Numbered from the stretch's first letter, positions 15,443 through 24,502 are shown. The stretch: 64,000 bases of DNA from Oscillospiraceae bacterium (GCA_015063845.1 SVTJ01000001.1:62001-126000), one strand, 5' to 3'. Made by a program: numbers and translations. The notes: generated by a model not told the origin, from the letters alone.

Positions 15443-16813
15443 TTATTCGTTGCTTTTGAGTGTGTTTCCGTCGATCAAAGCGAATATAATTACGGTTATA
15501 AGCGAGTACGGTAGTGGGCAAAACAGTCCTGGATTTACTTGTGACATAAGGAGCACACCGACGTAACTCATTCCAAGTGCACAGATCAAGATATTGTCCT
15601 TGGTGAACATACCTTTGATAATAGTACGCGCTCTTACGAAGAGTTGATATCCGTAAGCAAGTATTCCTATACTGCCAAGACTTCCGACTATTTGAGGAAT
15701 TATCATATGATACCACGTAAGAGCGCCCGCCTTTGGACTGTATAAGTCTGTATTGCCGGTATATCCTAGTCCGTGACCGAACATTGAGTTTTGTTTGTAG
15801 CCTTCCCATGCGCGAGTAAGTAGCATATAGCGATCCTCGTCTTTGCTAATGAGTGATGAGAACGTTTTCTTCCTTAACACGATACGTAATATATCTTTCG
15901 AAAAGTAGAAGGCGAAAAAAACAGCAAGGGTAGCTATAATTATATAAATGTATCTGTTTCGTTTGTCAATGATAGCAAACAAGATATAGCACAAAAGAAG
16001 TTCTAATGAACCGAATATAATACCGCCTCTGGATTGCGATAGAAGTATTGCGGCAAACATGATAATGGGGGACACGATATGAAAGCGATTTTTTGAAGCA
16101 AAGAAGAAAGGGCACGGAATAGCAAACATCAAAAACGTAGATAGATTATTCTTTGCCTGAAGCTGAATGCTTGCGGAAAGCTTTTTATAAGTAAGAATAA
16201 ATCCTCTGCTGTCGTATATGCCTTTAAATGCCATAACACACGCCAACAATCCCGCAATATAAAGTATCGCAAGAAGCCTTGCGCGCACGTCGTAATCTCT
16301 TTCGACGCACATCTGAGATTTGAGCAAAATATACGCGACCACCATTCCGACACCTAAGAATACAACGTAAAAAAGCGATACAGGACGAAAATAGTCAGCT
16401 GCCGATATCGTTCCTATACCGCCAAGCATAAGTGCTGCGGAGACGGCAATAAGAGCATAGAAGGTTGAGCCGAGCTGTATCTTTTTACTGTATATAACAA
16501 AATGAAACAATATAGAGAGAACTGCCGGAATAGCTATCCACCAGAACTTTATAAACGTGTCAAACGAATTGTAGCATTTAGTTATAAAAACGCAAAGAAG
16601 CATAAAGGGAAGTGTGGTGGCAAGAATATCCTCGCAAAGAACGAGTGCGAGGCAGATTAGTATAACAAATCCGACAGCGCCTATAACTTCCTTGCTGAAT
16701 AGAGTGATAAGGCAGGCAAGAGAGAATAAAAGCAGATAAAAGAAAGGATTCAGGAAAATTTTATTAAATATCCTTGATGGCTTTTCAAATATTTTTCTTG
16801 TCTTTTCTATCAT
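15443..16813 (-). CDS. O-antigen ligase/polymerase-like membrane protein (Wzy/WaaL fold)
   Basis: A 456-residue polytopic membrane protein with about ten or more hydrophobic segments. The LLSQSRGG motif and the following long extracytoplasmic loop (RYMLLTRAWEGYKQNSMFGHGLG) are typical of the O-antigen ligase family (PF04932). Members join or polymerise lipid-linked glycans, so a role in capsule, teichoic-acid-like or other surface polysaccharide assembly is likely. No glycosyltransferase is next to it. Its ribosome binding site overlaps the end of nrdG, so the two are co-transcribed even though their functions look unrelated. Confidence 0.75.
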   Translation of the reverse strand: MIEKTRKIFEKPSRIFNKIFLNPFFYLLLFSLACLITLFSKEVIGAVGFVILICLALVLCEDILATTLPFMLLCVFITKCYNSFDTFIKFWWIAIPAVLSILFHFVIYSKKIQLGSTFYALIAVSAALMLGGIGTISAADYFRPVSLFYVVFLGVGMVVAYILLKSQMCVERDYDVRARLLAILYIAGLLACVMAFKGIYDSRGFILTYKKLSASIQLQAKNNLSTFLMFAIPCPFFFASKNRFHIVSPIIMFAAILLSQSRGGIIFGSLELLLCYILFAIIDKRNRYIYIIIATLAVFFAFYFSKDILRIVLRKKTFSSLISKDEDRYMLLTRAWEGYKQNSMFGHGLGYTGNTDLYSPKAGALTWYHMIIPQIVGSLGSIGILAYGYQLFVRARTIIKGMFTKDNILICALGMSYVGVLLMSQVNPGLFCPLPYSLITVIIFALIDGNTLKSNE

Positions 16814-16819
16814 TAAAAG

Positions 16820-17512
16820 TTACTCCTCCATTCCTCTCAGACCTGCAACGCAAACGTAAGGCTTGACAAGCTCCAGCATTTCTCTCATAGTCTGTTCGGA
16901 GTGAGCGGAATATCCTTCCTCTATAAGCTCGCCGCTATCCTTGAAGCGCTGCAGATAATACTGCTTAGCCCCTTCGATAAGCTGTGCGATCCCGAGGATA
17001 TCTTCCTTTGTGTGGAGCTGTTCGACGACAGTCGTACGAAATTCATATTCGATATTGCTTTGCTTGAGAAGTGCGATACTTTCAAGTATTCCTTCGGGCA
17101 TTTGCAAAAGACCGATGGCTTGCGCGTACTTATCGGGTACGTTTTTTATATCCATAGCAACGTAATCGATTATACCGAGCGAAATGATCTCTTTGAGTCT
17201 TTCGGGAAAGGCACCGTTTGTATCAAGCTTTACGAGAAATCCCATTGAATGAATTTTCTCGATAAAGGGAACTATATCCTTATGAAGCAAGGGTTCGCCA
17301 CCTGTGATACATACTCCGTCGAGAATGCCTTTTCTTTTTTCTAAAAAAGAGAAGAATTGTTGTTCCGATAAGTCACCGTCGCTTTCATTTATGACAAGAG
17401 AAGCGTTGTGACAAAACGGGCAACGAAAATTGCATCCAAAAGTAAACACAGTGCAAGCTACCTTGCCGGGGTAATCAAGAAGTGTGGTTTTTTGAAGTCC
17501 TTTGATCTTCAT
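16820..17512 (-). CDS. nrdG: Anaerobic ribonucleoside-triphosphate reductase activating protein NrdG
   Basis: A 230-residue radical SAM enzyme. The cluster motif CNFRCPFC lies near residue 28 after the family start GLQKTTLLDYPGKVACTVFTFGC, and the SAM-binding GGEP follows (CITGGEPLLHKDI). The longer C-terminal part is typical of the NrdG2 subgroup. It installs the glycyl radical on NrdD using SAM and an electron donor. It is not next to nrdD: a membrane protein gene and a terminator separate them, and no NrdR box was seen at its own start. The gene diverges from the Na/Pi symporter with only 36 bases between, so its promoter probably overlaps that gene. Confidence 0.92.
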   Translation of the reverse strand: MKIKGLQKTTLLDYPGKVACTVFTFGCNFRCPFCHNASLVINESDGDLSEQQFFSFLEKRKGILDGVCITGGEPLLHKDIVPFIEKIHSMGFLVKLDTNGAFPERLKEIISLGIIDYVAMDIKNVPDKYAQAIGLLQMPEGILESIALLKQSNIEYEFRTTVVEQLHTKEDILGIAQLIEGAKQYYLQRFKDSGELIEEGYSAHSEQTMREMLELVKPYVCVAGLRGMEE

Positions 17513-17548
17513 ATAAGCTCCTTAAAAAGTTTTTTGTGGGTAATAACA

Positions 17549-18538
17549 ATGAGTATTTTTGATGTATTAACGCTGATATTTGGACTGTCTCTTTTTCTGT
17601 TTGGAATGAGCTTGATGAGCGATACTCTCAGAATGAGCACGGGAGACCGTCTAAAAGACGTGCTCGGAAAACTGACGGACAAGCCTATATCAGGTTTTTT
17701 TCTGGGGTTTGGAGTGACCGCTTTGATACAGTCGTCTTCCGCAACTACTGTGATGATCGTCGGTTTTGTCGACGCGGGTACTATGGTACTAAAACAAGCG
17801 GTAAGCGTTATAATGGGCGCAAACGTGGGTACGACCGTTACGTCATGGCTAACGGCACTGGCAGGTATTGAAGGGGGCGGTGGTGTAAGCTCGATAATGC
17901 AATGGCTGAAGCCGTCGTCGTTCACACCCATAATAGCGTTTATCGGTCTTATATTTTATATGAACACAAAAAACGACAAACGAAAGAGCATAGGTCTGGT
18001 AATGCTTGGATTTTCCGTTCTTATGATAGGTATGGAAACCATGTCGGCAGCCGTATCGGGGCTTTCGGAAAACGAGAGCTTCAGATCTATACTGCTTGCT
18101 TTCGAAAATCCAATACTTGGAGTTGTCGCGGGTCTTGTTATGACCGCGGTGGTCCAAAGCTCATCGGCGTCTATCGGTATACTTCAATCCTTCACTTCTA
18201 CCGGTGCGATAACACTTGGAAATGCGGTGCCCATCATTATGGGACAAAACATCGGTACTTGCGTGACCGCACTCATATCATCGGTGGGGAGCGGTAAAAA
18301 CGCAAAAAGAGCCGCATTCGTGCATTTGCTTTTTAACGTTTTTGGATCGGTAGGATGTCTTACTGTTTTTTATATATTTACAAGATTTTTGCCTGCCAAC
18401 GTTATACACGGAAGTATTGATATGTGGGGGATTGCGATCGCCCATACCGCCTTTAATCTTATATCGGTAGTATTCTTGTTTCCGCTGTCTCGTTTTATCG
18501 AGAGCGTCGCTACCCGAATGGTCGTTGGCAATAAGTAA
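17549..18538 (+). CDS. Na/Pi cotransporter family protein (short form)
   Basis: A 329-residue membrane protein built of two inverted halves, each with the diagnostic QSSSA signature (QSSSATTVMIVGFV and QSSSASIGILQSFT), plus paired GANVGTT/GQNIGTC motifs. The family imports phosphate with sodium. The C-terminal PhoU-like domain of larger relatives is missing, as in YqeW-type proteins. The start at 17549 was chosen because it begins the first membrane segment. The frame is open back to 17408, but that part lies opposite nrdG. A GTGGG sequence precedes the ATG; the ribosome binding site is weak. Confidence 0.88.
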   Translation: MSIFDVLTLIFGLSLFLFGMSLMSDTLRMSTGDRLKDVLGKLTDKPISGFFLGFGVTALIQSSSATTVMIVGFVDAGTMVLKQAVSVIMGANVGTTVTSWLTALAGIEGGGGVSSIMQWLKPSSFTPIIAFIGLIFYMNTKNDKRKSIGLVMLGFSVLMIGMETMSAAVSGLSENESFRSILLAFENPILGVVAGLVMTAVVQSSSASIGILQSFTSTGAITLGNAVPIIMGQNIGTCVTALISSVGSGKNAKRAAFVHLLFNVFGSVGCLTVFYIFTRFLPANVIHGSIDMWGIAIAHTAFNLISVVFLFPLSRFIESVATRMVVGNK

Positions 18539-18570
18539 GATACTGTGCTTGAAAAAATATAAGTATCCTC

Positions 18571-18599
18571 TTGAATAATTTTTTTGCGTGTGTTATAAT
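18571..18599 (+). promoter_or_regulatory. Sigma-A-type promoter for the XRE regulator-cyclase pair
   Basis: TTGAAT (18571-18576) and TATAAT (18594-18599) are 17 bases apart, 34 bases before the ATG at 18633. Confidence 0.8.
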
Positions 18600-18632
18600 T
18601 AGGTAACAGTTTTGTGCTACAAGAGGTATTTG

Positions 18633-19499
18633 ATGAATATTGGTGAAAAGATAAGAATGCTGAGAACGTCAAAGCTTATGACGCAGTCAGAGCTCGCGGG
18701 AAGCGAGATCACGAGAAATATGCTCAGCCGTATAGAAAACGGGGCAGCTCAGCCCTCGCTTGATACCTTGAGATATCTTGCAAAAAAGTTGAACGTTTCT
18801 CCCGGGTTTCTTCTTGCCGAGGGTGGTGACGAGCAGATATATCTGAAGCATAACGAAATGCGCGACATCAAGACCGCATATCTTATGGGAAATTTCAGAA
18901 TATGTAGAGATATGTGCGTTAACAGTGAGAGCGGAGAAGACGATGAAGTTCAGCTTATTCTCGCTGAGTGTACTCTTGAGATAGCGATAGAGGAGTTTTC
19001 AAAAGGAAACCTCAGAGTTGCTTGCGAGTACTTTGACAAAGCAATAGATGCTTGTGCGGGAACTATATATAACACGAGCCATATCTCTTCGAGAGCGGCA
19101 ACGTATTTCAAGTATATGCGTAATTTGTCCGCAACTCTTTCTTCAAACAGTGTCGACGAAACTGACATTCCTGCTTGGTCTGCGTTCTCGGACGCTTTCA
19201 GTGTCTACGCAGAGGCTTTCCTTGCGTTGAGCGGTAACGGTGAGATATATGCGTACCCATCCGACCAAAGCATTTACGGTATGCATATCGCAGCTATCAA
19301 GGCTATAAAAGAGGAGCAATATGAAAAGGCGTACGAGTGTCTGCATAAAATCCTTGTCAGTGACGATATCGCGCCGGAGCCGATGATGTATTTTGTTTTC
19401 AGCGACATGGAGATAGCCAGCAAGCAGACGGGGGATTTCAAGGGCGCTTATGAGTATTCGATAAGCAAAATGGAGATATTACAAAAGCTCCTGTCATGA
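18633..19499 (+). CDS. XRE-family transcriptional regulator with helical repeat C-terminus
   Basis: A 288-residue protein. Residues about 1-65 are a Cro/C1-type helix-turn-helix (IGEKIRMLRTSKLMTQSELA, ITRNMLSRIENGAAQPSLDTLRYLAKKLNV). The rest is alpha-helical with TPR-like spacing (YFDKAIDACAGTIY, EQYEKAYECLHKIL, GDFKGAYEYSISKMEIL). This resembles RRNPP-type peptide-sensing regulators or general XRE-TPR proteins. No small signal peptide gene was found beside it, so a quorum role is not supported. The ATG at 18633 has AAGAGG six bases before it and is preferred over a GTG at 18612. A cyclase-family enzyme begins nine bases downstream. Confidence 0.82.
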   Translation: MNIGEKIRMLRTSKLMTQSELAGSEITRNMLSRIENGAAQPSLDTLRYLAKKLNVSPGFLLAEGGDEQIYLKHNEMRDIKTAYLMGNFRICRDMCVNSESGEDDEVQLILAECTLEIAIEEFSKGNLRVACEYFDKAIDACAGTIYNTSHISSRAATYFKYMRNLSATLSSNSVDETDIPAWSAFSDAFSVYAEAFLALSGNGEIYAYPSDQSIYGMHIAAIKAIKEEQYEKAYECLHKILVSDDIAPEPMMYFVFSDMEIASKQTGDFKGAYEYSISKMEILQKLLS

Positions 19500-19508
19500 G
19501 GTGTAAAA

Positions 19509-20048
19509 ATGATTTATGATATAACTCAAGAACTTTTCAGCGGAGGGGTTTGGCCGGGAGACTTCGCTCCCGAATACGAAAGAACAAGATCGTTTGATAA
19601 GGGCGATACCTCAACTGTGTCTATCTTTAAAATGAGTGCTCATAACGCAACTCATATCGACGCTCCCATACATAGGATAAAGGGAGGAAAGGGAATAGAC
19701 GAGATTGCTCTTGATGCTTGCGTCGGTGAGTGCGAGGTCATATCTATAAACGATAAGCAAAGACTTATTGACACAGATGCCAAACGGATACTTATTCGAG
19801 ACTGTAAGACCATAGACGTTGAAGTGGCACGGCTCCTTGTTGATAAGGGCGTCGTGTTCGTTGGCGCAGAGGGTCTTGGTATTGGCGACAGACCGACTCA
19901 CAACGTGCTTCTAAGTGCAGAGGTGGTTATACTTGAGGGCGCGGTGCTTTCGCACGTTCCCGAAGGAAAGTATTTTTTGAGCGCGCTTCCCATAAAGCTT
20001 GGTGGGTTTGACGGCGCGCCCTGCAGAGCTATTCTGATATCTCAGTAA
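19509..20048 (+). CDS. Cyclase-family metal-dependent hydrolase
   Basis: A 179-residue protein with the family's metal motif HxTHxDAPxH (NATHIDAPIHRIKGG, about residue 45) after the typical opening MIYDITQEL. It ends with the usual GAPCRAI block. The family (PF04199) includes kynurenine formamidase and other amide or ester hydrolases; the substrate here cannot be told. It starts nine bases after the XRE regulator, so that protein may control it. Its 3' end overlaps the last 20 bases of the convergent membrane-protein gene. Confidence 0.82.
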   Translation: MIYDITQELFSGGVWPGDFAPEYERTRSFDKGDTSTVSIFKMSAHNATHIDAPIHRIKGGKGIDEIALDACVGECEVISINDKQRLIDTDAKRILIRDCKTIDVEVARLLVDKGVVFVGAEGLGIGDRPTHNVLLSAEVVILEGAVLSHVPEGKYFLSALPIKLGGFDGAPCRAILISQ

Positions 20049-20805
20049 GCTTTTTGTTTTTCTCGCAGAGCTTAGAGAGAAGCAGCCAGCAAATAACGTA
20101 GAATCCAACGCATACGAATACGTCAAAGAAATAATAAACGATCATAGTGATTATCTCTGCACCGCTTGACGGAGCACCGTAAACCGATGCATAGAATATG
20201 TCGTAGCGTATTCTGGAGATTATCTTAATTACCGAAAGCATGATTCCTGCTATAAGCATAGTGCTGTGCATGGGATTTGCTTTAGAAAATATCTTGTTAA
20301 AACCAAGCGGATCACCGTTTAATTGGCTGCCCAGATGTTGGGCGGCCTTTTTTAGTTCCGCACGCTGCATATGGTATGCTTTAGCAGCTCTTGTGGCAAG
20401 CAAAAGAACGACGAGCACTTGAGCACTCTCCATGATCACAGCGAATACGACCGATGAAATGTCAAGGCCGTCAATGTAATTGTAGGTAAGAAATGTTATA
20501 AGAAGATCGAGGGCGCGTCTTATAAAACATGCTGCTATGTATATTCCCGAAAGTACAGCGGCTTTTTTTGCCGAATATATTATTGCAGCGAATATTATGA
20601 ATGAATAACAAAGGGCAAACGCGAAAACCTCTGTAAGCTCAATGACCGAGTCTAGCAACTCGGGAATTGCTGTTACGCTTACCGTAAAGTCGGAAGCGGT
20701 ATAAACATACAGCGGTGCGAGTACAAGCGAAAGCAAGAGAAACAGCACGCTTGTCGCAAGGATCATATATTTTATCAAGGGAACGGTCTGAGTATTCTTT
20801 TTCAT
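20029..20805 (-). CDS. Unknown multi-pass membrane protein
   Basis: Not recognised. 258 residues with about six hydrophobic segments, a basic cytoplasmic loop in the middle (THE AKAYHMQRAELKKAAQHLG region) and a charged C-terminal tail (LCEKNKKLTEISE). No catalytic motif is visible. The ATG at 20805 was chosen because GGAGAGG is just upstream; the open frame begins four codons earlier at a TTG. It converges with the cyclase gene, overlapping it by 20 bases, and is divergent from the permease gene. It is presumably transcribed alone. Confidence 0.7.
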   Translation of the reverse strand: MKKNTQTVPLIKYMILATSVLFLLLSLVLAPLYVYTASDFTVSVTAIPELLDSVIELTEVFAFALCYSFIIFAAIIYSAKKAAVLSGIYIAACFIRRALDLLITFLTYNYIDGLDISSVVFAVIMESAQVLVVLLLATRAAKAYHMQRAELKKAAQHLGSQLNGDPLGFNKIFSKANPMHSTMLIAGIMLSVIKIISRIRYDIFYASVYGAPSSGAEIITMIVYYFFDVFVCVGFYVICWLLLSKLCEKNKKLTEISE

Positions 20806-20911
20806 ATACCTCTCCAATTTTTATAGTTATACATATATATTCTATCACATATGACACCGAAATTGGTGATTTATTTGTAAATATTTAAAAAAAATCGAAT
20901 TTTTTTATTCC

Positions 20912-20940
20912 TTGACAATCGAATACTTTTGGAGTATAAT
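20912..20940 (+). promoter_or_regulatory. Consensus sigma-A promoter for the ArsB/NhaD-type permease
   Basis: TTGACA (20912-20917) and TATAAT (20935-20940) are exactly 17 bases apart, 36 bases before the start codon. Confidence 0.85.
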
Positions 20941-20976
20941 ATTCGGGTCGATATTTTACAAAAAGGACTTTAATTT

Positions 20977-22266
20977 ATGGTAGTTTCACTAACGATATCC
21001 GTCGTAACTGTGCTCGTCTTTCTTTTGAGCGTTTTGTTCTTTCCAAGCGTTGGAAACAGCAAGAAGATAAAAATATATCCGTTCGTACCTCTCTTGGGGG
21101 CTATTATGATAATCGCTCTTAGCTCGCTGAGTTTGGGCGAGGTTGTATCCTGCTTTACCGAGAATACATCGGTAAATCCCGTGAAAATACTCGTTTTGTT
21201 TTTGTCTATGACAGTATATTCTATTATACTTGACAAAACGGGATTTTTTGTTTACATATCGAATGCTGTGCTCAAAAGGGCGGGGCATAACCAGTACAAG
21301 CTGTTTTTGTCGTTGTATGCGGTCATTTCGGTGCTGACCGTTTTTACTTCTAACGATATAGTTATTCTGACTTTCACGCCGTTTATCTGTCATTTTTGCA
21401 AGAGCGCAAGAATAGATGCAGTACCGTATTTGATTATGGAATTTGTTGCTGCGAACACATGGAGTATGCTGTTGCTTATAGGTAATCCGACAAACATATA
21501 TATTTCGGGTGCTTTTGGTATAACCTTCTCTGAATATCTTGTCAATATGGCATTACCGGCAGTGTGTGCAGGTGCTGTCTCGTTGTGCATAATGCTTGCT
21601 GTTTTCTCGAAAAAGCTTAAGCAAGAGATGAGCGCCGATACACAGCCGTGTGTTATCACCGATATACCCCTTATGACGGTTGCTCTTATACATCTCATTG
21701 TATGTATTATATTGCTGTCAGTTTCGCAGTACACGGGTATGGAAATGTGGCTGATCTCTCTTGGAGTTGCTGTCTCTGCGATAGTATGCTCTGTGGTGGT
21801 TTTGGTTACGCGCAAAAAGAGCGTTGCACCTATTGTCGTCTCTCTCAAGGGTCTGCCCTATGAGATAATACCGTTTGTCGTAGGTATGTTTATTATCGTG
21901 CTCTCACTTGACAAAGCGGGAGTTACGTCGCTTCTCGCAACTCTTATCGGAAAGGGCGATCCGTGCTTTTCTTACGGTATATCGTCAATGCTATCGTCAA
22001 ATCTTTTGAACAATATACCGATGAGCGTGCTTTTCAGTAAGATACTCGCAGCAGGTGGCACTAAGCAGGCAATATATGCTACGATCGCGGGCTCGAATAT
22101 CGGCGCATTCCTCACTCCCGTCGGAGCGTTGGCGGGAATAATGTGGTCTAACATTATCAAACAGAACGGTGTTCATATGTCTGTGGGAAAATTTGTGATA
22201 TACGGTGTTTGTATAGGTGTGCCGACCATGCTTTCGTTGTTGTTTGTTATAATGCTTACCGTGTAA
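20977..22266 (+). CDS. ArsB/NhaD-type ion transporter superfamily permease
   Basis: A 429-residue membrane protein with about eleven hydrophobic segments. It carries the superfamily's two re-entrant motifs: FTSNDIVILTFTPFI...LLIGNPTN in the first half and SSNLLNNIPMSVLFS...GSNIGAFLTPVGALAG in the second. Related proteins move arsenite, sodium, citrate or dicarboxylates. The GNPTN block is especially common in ArsB-like members, but no arsR, arsC or arsA is nearby, so arsenite resistance is not supported. The gene has its own consensus promoter and sits before the pyrH cluster. Confidence 0.82.
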   Translation: MVVSLTISVVTVLVFLLSVLFFPSVGNSKKIKIYPFVPLLGAIMIIALSSLSLGEVVSCFTENTSVNPVKILVLFLSMTVYSIILDKTGFFVYISNAVLKRAGHNQYKLFLSLYAVISVLTVFTSNDIVILTFTPFICHFCKSARIDAVPYLIMEFVAANTWSMLLLIGNPTNIYISGAFGITFSEYLVNMALPAVCAGAVSLCIMLAVFSKKLKQEMSADTQPCVITDIPLMTVALIHLIVCIILLSVSQYTGMEMWLISLGVAVSAIVCSVVVLVTRKKSVAPIVVSLKGLPYEIIPFVVGMFIIVLSLDKAGVTSLLATLIGKGDPCFSYGISSMLSSNLLNNIPMSVLFSKILAAGGTKQAIYATIAGSNIGAFLTPVGALAGIMWSNIIKQNGVHMSVGKFVIYGVCIGVPTMLSLLFVIMLTV

Positions 22267-22320
22267 GTTTGTGCGAATTACCGAAAATATTATGGATTTG
22301 TAAAAATCTCGCAATAACCG

Positions 22321-22349
22321 TTTACAAAATTAGAAAAATGTAGTAGAAT
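22321..22349 (+). promoter_or_regulatory. Sigma-A-type promoter for the pyrH-frr cluster
   Basis: TTTACA (22321-22326) and TAGAAT (22344-22349) are 17 bases apart, 42 bases before pyrH. Confidence 0.7.
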
Positions 22350-22391
22350 ATATGTATTAATTATTATAGTTATTTGAAAGGTGTATAATTT

Positions 22392-23105
22392 ATGCAGAAC
22401 CAGCCTAAGTATAAGAGAGTGCTTTTGAAGCTCTCGGGTGAGGCGCTTGCACAGGGTGCAGACGGAATTTTGAATTTTGACTTTATAATGTCGGTGGCAG
22501 ATGCTCTTAAAAAGTGTATAAACGAGGGTGTTCAGATCGGCATCATTGTTGGCGCGGGCAATATCTGGCGCGGCAGACAGGGCGGAAAAATGGATAGAGT
22601 AAGAGCGGACAGTATGGGAATGCTTGCAACTACTATTAATGCACTTGCTCTTCAGGATACCTTTATTCAGGCGGGACTTGACGCAAAGGTCATGACTGCC
22701 GTTGAAATGGAGACCTTTGCAGATAAGTACGTTACCCGTAATGCCGTTGCGGCGCTTGAAGCAGGCAAGATAGTTATCTTCGGATGTGGACTTGGCGCTC
22801 CGTATTTTTCGACGGATACGGCAGCGGTGCTTCGCGCGGCAGAGATACAGGCGGATGCGGTGCTTATGGCAAAGAACATAGACGGCGTTTACTCGGCAGA
22901 CCCCAAGCTTGATCCTACAGCTGTTCGCTATGATGAGATCACATATAAAGACGTTCTTGAAAAAGAGCTTAAGGCACTTGACCTTACGGCAACAACGTTC
23001 TGTATGGATAACGATATCAAGTGCTATGCATTTGAGCTCAAGGATCCTATGAATATCTATCGCGTCATTATGGGCGAGAAGATAGGAACAGAGCTTCACA
23101 GATAA
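22392..23105 (+). CDS. pyrH: UMP kinase PyrH
   Basis: A 237-residue amino-acid-kinase-fold enzyme. It shows the phosphate-binding KLSGEALAQG at the N-terminus, VGAGNIWRG, DSMGMLATTINALAL, TRNAVAALE, FGCGLGAPYFSTDTAA and AKNIDGVYSADPK. It phosphorylates UMP to UDP for nucleic acid and UDP-sugar synthesis. It opens the conserved pyrH-frr-uppS-cdsA-dxr-rseP-ispG-polC run. The usual upstream partners rpsB and tsf are absent, replaced here by a permease gene with its own promoter. Confidence 0.96.
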   Translation: MQNQPKYKRVLLKLSGEALAQGADGILNFDFIMSVADALKKCINEGVQIGIIVGAGNIWRGRQGGKMDRVRADSMGMLATTINALALQDTFIQAGLDAKVMTAVEMETFADKYVTRNAVAALEAGKIVIFGCGLGAPYFSTDTAAVLRAAEIQADAVLMAKNIDGVYSADPKLDPTAVRYDEITYKDVLEKELKALDLTATTFCMDNDIKCYAFELKDPMNIYRVIMGEKIGTELHR

Positions 23106-23147
23106 GAGTAAAAAATAATTGTTTAAATAAATTCACGGAGGACTATT

Positions 23148-23702
23148 ATGAAACTCAACACAACAGAATTTGAAAACAAAATGGCTAAGGCTGTTGCAAA
23201 CTACCAGGAGAACCTTTCTACAATTCGCGCAGGACAGGCAAACTCTGCAATACTTAACAAAGTAACCTTTGAGTATTGGGGCTCTCCCACACCTATCAAG
23301 GATATGGCTGATATAAGAGTAGCGGACGCAAAGACGCTTACCGTTACTCCTTACGATGCATCTACACTCAAGGAGATGGAAAAGGCAATACTTGCTTCTG
23401 ACGTTGGAATTACTCCCACTAACGACGGTAAGGTAATTAGACTTATTTTCCCTCAGCCCACAGAGGAGCGCCGTCGTGAGCTTGTAAAGCAGATACAAAA
23501 GTTCGGTGAGGAAGCAAAGGTAGCTATCCGTAATATCAGAAGAGACGCAAACGATCTTTGTAAGAAGATGAAGAAGGACGGGGAGATGACTGAGGACGAG
23601 CAGAAGGCTTCGGAAAAGTCGGTCCAGGACCTTACAGACAAGTTCATAAAGGAAGTTGACGCTGTAACTGCAAAGAAGGAAAGCGAGATAATGAAGATCT
23701 GA
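23148..23702 (+). CDS. frr: Ribosome recycling factor
   Basis: A 184-residue protein of normal length. Signature parts are the N-terminal ENKMAKAVANYQENLSTIRAGQAN, LTVTPYD, PTNDGKVIRLIFPQPTEERRRELVK, and the C-terminal coiled helix ending VDAVTAKKESEIMKI. With EF-G it splits post-termination ribosomes. GGAGGA precedes the ATG, and it lies 42 bases after pyrH, the conserved neighbour. Confidence 0.96.
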   Translation: MKLNTTEFENKMAKAVANYQENLSTIRAGQANSAILNKVTFEYWGSPTPIKDMADIRVADAKTLTVTPYDASTLKEMEKAILASDVGITPTNDGKVIRLIFPQPTEERRRELVKQIQKFGEEAKVAIRNIRRDANDLCKKMKKDGEMTEDEQKASEKSVQDLTDKFIKEVDAVTAKKESEIMKI

Positions 23703-23726
23703 GTAAGATCTCGTTTCCAACAAAAA

Positions 23727-23750
23727 CAGGGCGGGTTTTTGCCCGTCCTG
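23727..23750 (+). terminator. Hairpin after frr, weak terminator or attenuator
   Basis: A nine-pair GC-rich stem with one G-U wobble closes a TTTTTG loop, followed by ATTTCTATATT rather than a clean T-run. It probably reduces rather than stops readthrough into uppS. Confidence 0.55.
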
Positions 23751-23786
23751 ATTTCTATATTAAGTGTTTAAGTTAAGGAGCAGCAT

Positions 23787-24485
23787 ATGGCAGTTGAAGA
23801 GAGAACAGAATGTCCGATAGCGCATATAGCCTTTATTATGGACGGAAACGGCAGATGGGCAAAAAAACGCGGTATGCCGAGAGAGTTTGGTCACAGACAA
23901 GGAGCGGAGGTGTTCAGAAAAATACTTCGCAGATGCTGTGAGCTTGGAATATGCGCGTCGACCTATTACGTGTTTTCGACCGAAAATTGGAAAAGACCCA
24001 AAAAAGAGGTAGACGCTATAATGGAGCTGCTCGAGAGATATCTTGACGAATGTGAAAGAGAGATGGAAAAGAACGACGTCCGCTTCGTTTTTCTCGGGGA
24101 TAAATCCGTATTTTCGGAAACCGTGCAAAAAAAGATGCTTCACATTGAGGACGTCTCAAAGAAAAACCGCTATATCGCAAATCTCGCGCTTAACTACGGA
24201 GGGAGGAGCGAGATATGTATGGCAGTAAATAAGCTTATCGACGAAGGAAAAACTAATATTTGTGAGGATGATATCACAGGCGCGCTTTATACCGAAGCGT
24301 CTCCTCCGCTTGACCTGATAGTAAGAACGGGAGGGGATCTGCGTATTTCAAATTTTCTTTTGTGGCAGGCGGCTTATGCGGAGTTTTATTTTACGGATAA
24401 GCTATGGCCCGATCTTGTTCCGACCGACGTTGATATGATCGTAGAAAACTTCACAACGCGAAACCGTCGTTTTGGCGGAGTTTGA
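23787..24485 (+). CDS. uppS: Isoprenyl transferase (undecaprenyl diphosphate synthase) UppS
   Basis: A 232-residue cis-prenyltransferase. The catalytic aspartate lies in FIMDGNGRWAKKRGMPREFGHRQGA. VFSTENWKRP, NYGGRSEI and the C-terminal VRTGGDLRISNFLLWQAAYAEFYFTDKLWPD blocks are intact. It builds the undecaprenyl lipid carrier for peptidoglycan and other wall polymers from isopentenyl diphosphate. That precursor is made by the MEP pathway, and two MEP genes (dxr and ispG) lie in the same run. cdsA follows after eight to seventeen bases, depending on its start. Confidence 0.95.
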   Translation: MAVEERTECPIAHIAFIMDGNGRWAKKRGMPREFGHRQGAEVFRKILRRCCELGICASTYYVFSTENWKRPKKEVDAIMELLERYLDECEREMEKNDVRFVFLGDKSVFSETVQKKMLHIEDVSKKNRYIANLALNYGGRSEICMAVNKLIDEGKTNICEDDITGALYTEASPPLDLIVRTGGDLRISNFLLWQAAYAEFYFTDKLWPDLVPTDVDMIVENFTTRNRRFGGV

Positions 24486-24502
24486 GGAGGTAAGTGGTTG
24501 AT

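Noticed and set aside
20977-22266. Arsenite resistance (arsB) call for the permease
   Set aside because: The GNPTN motif fits the superfamily, but arsR, arsA and arsC are absent nearby and the same motif occurs in other ion transporters.
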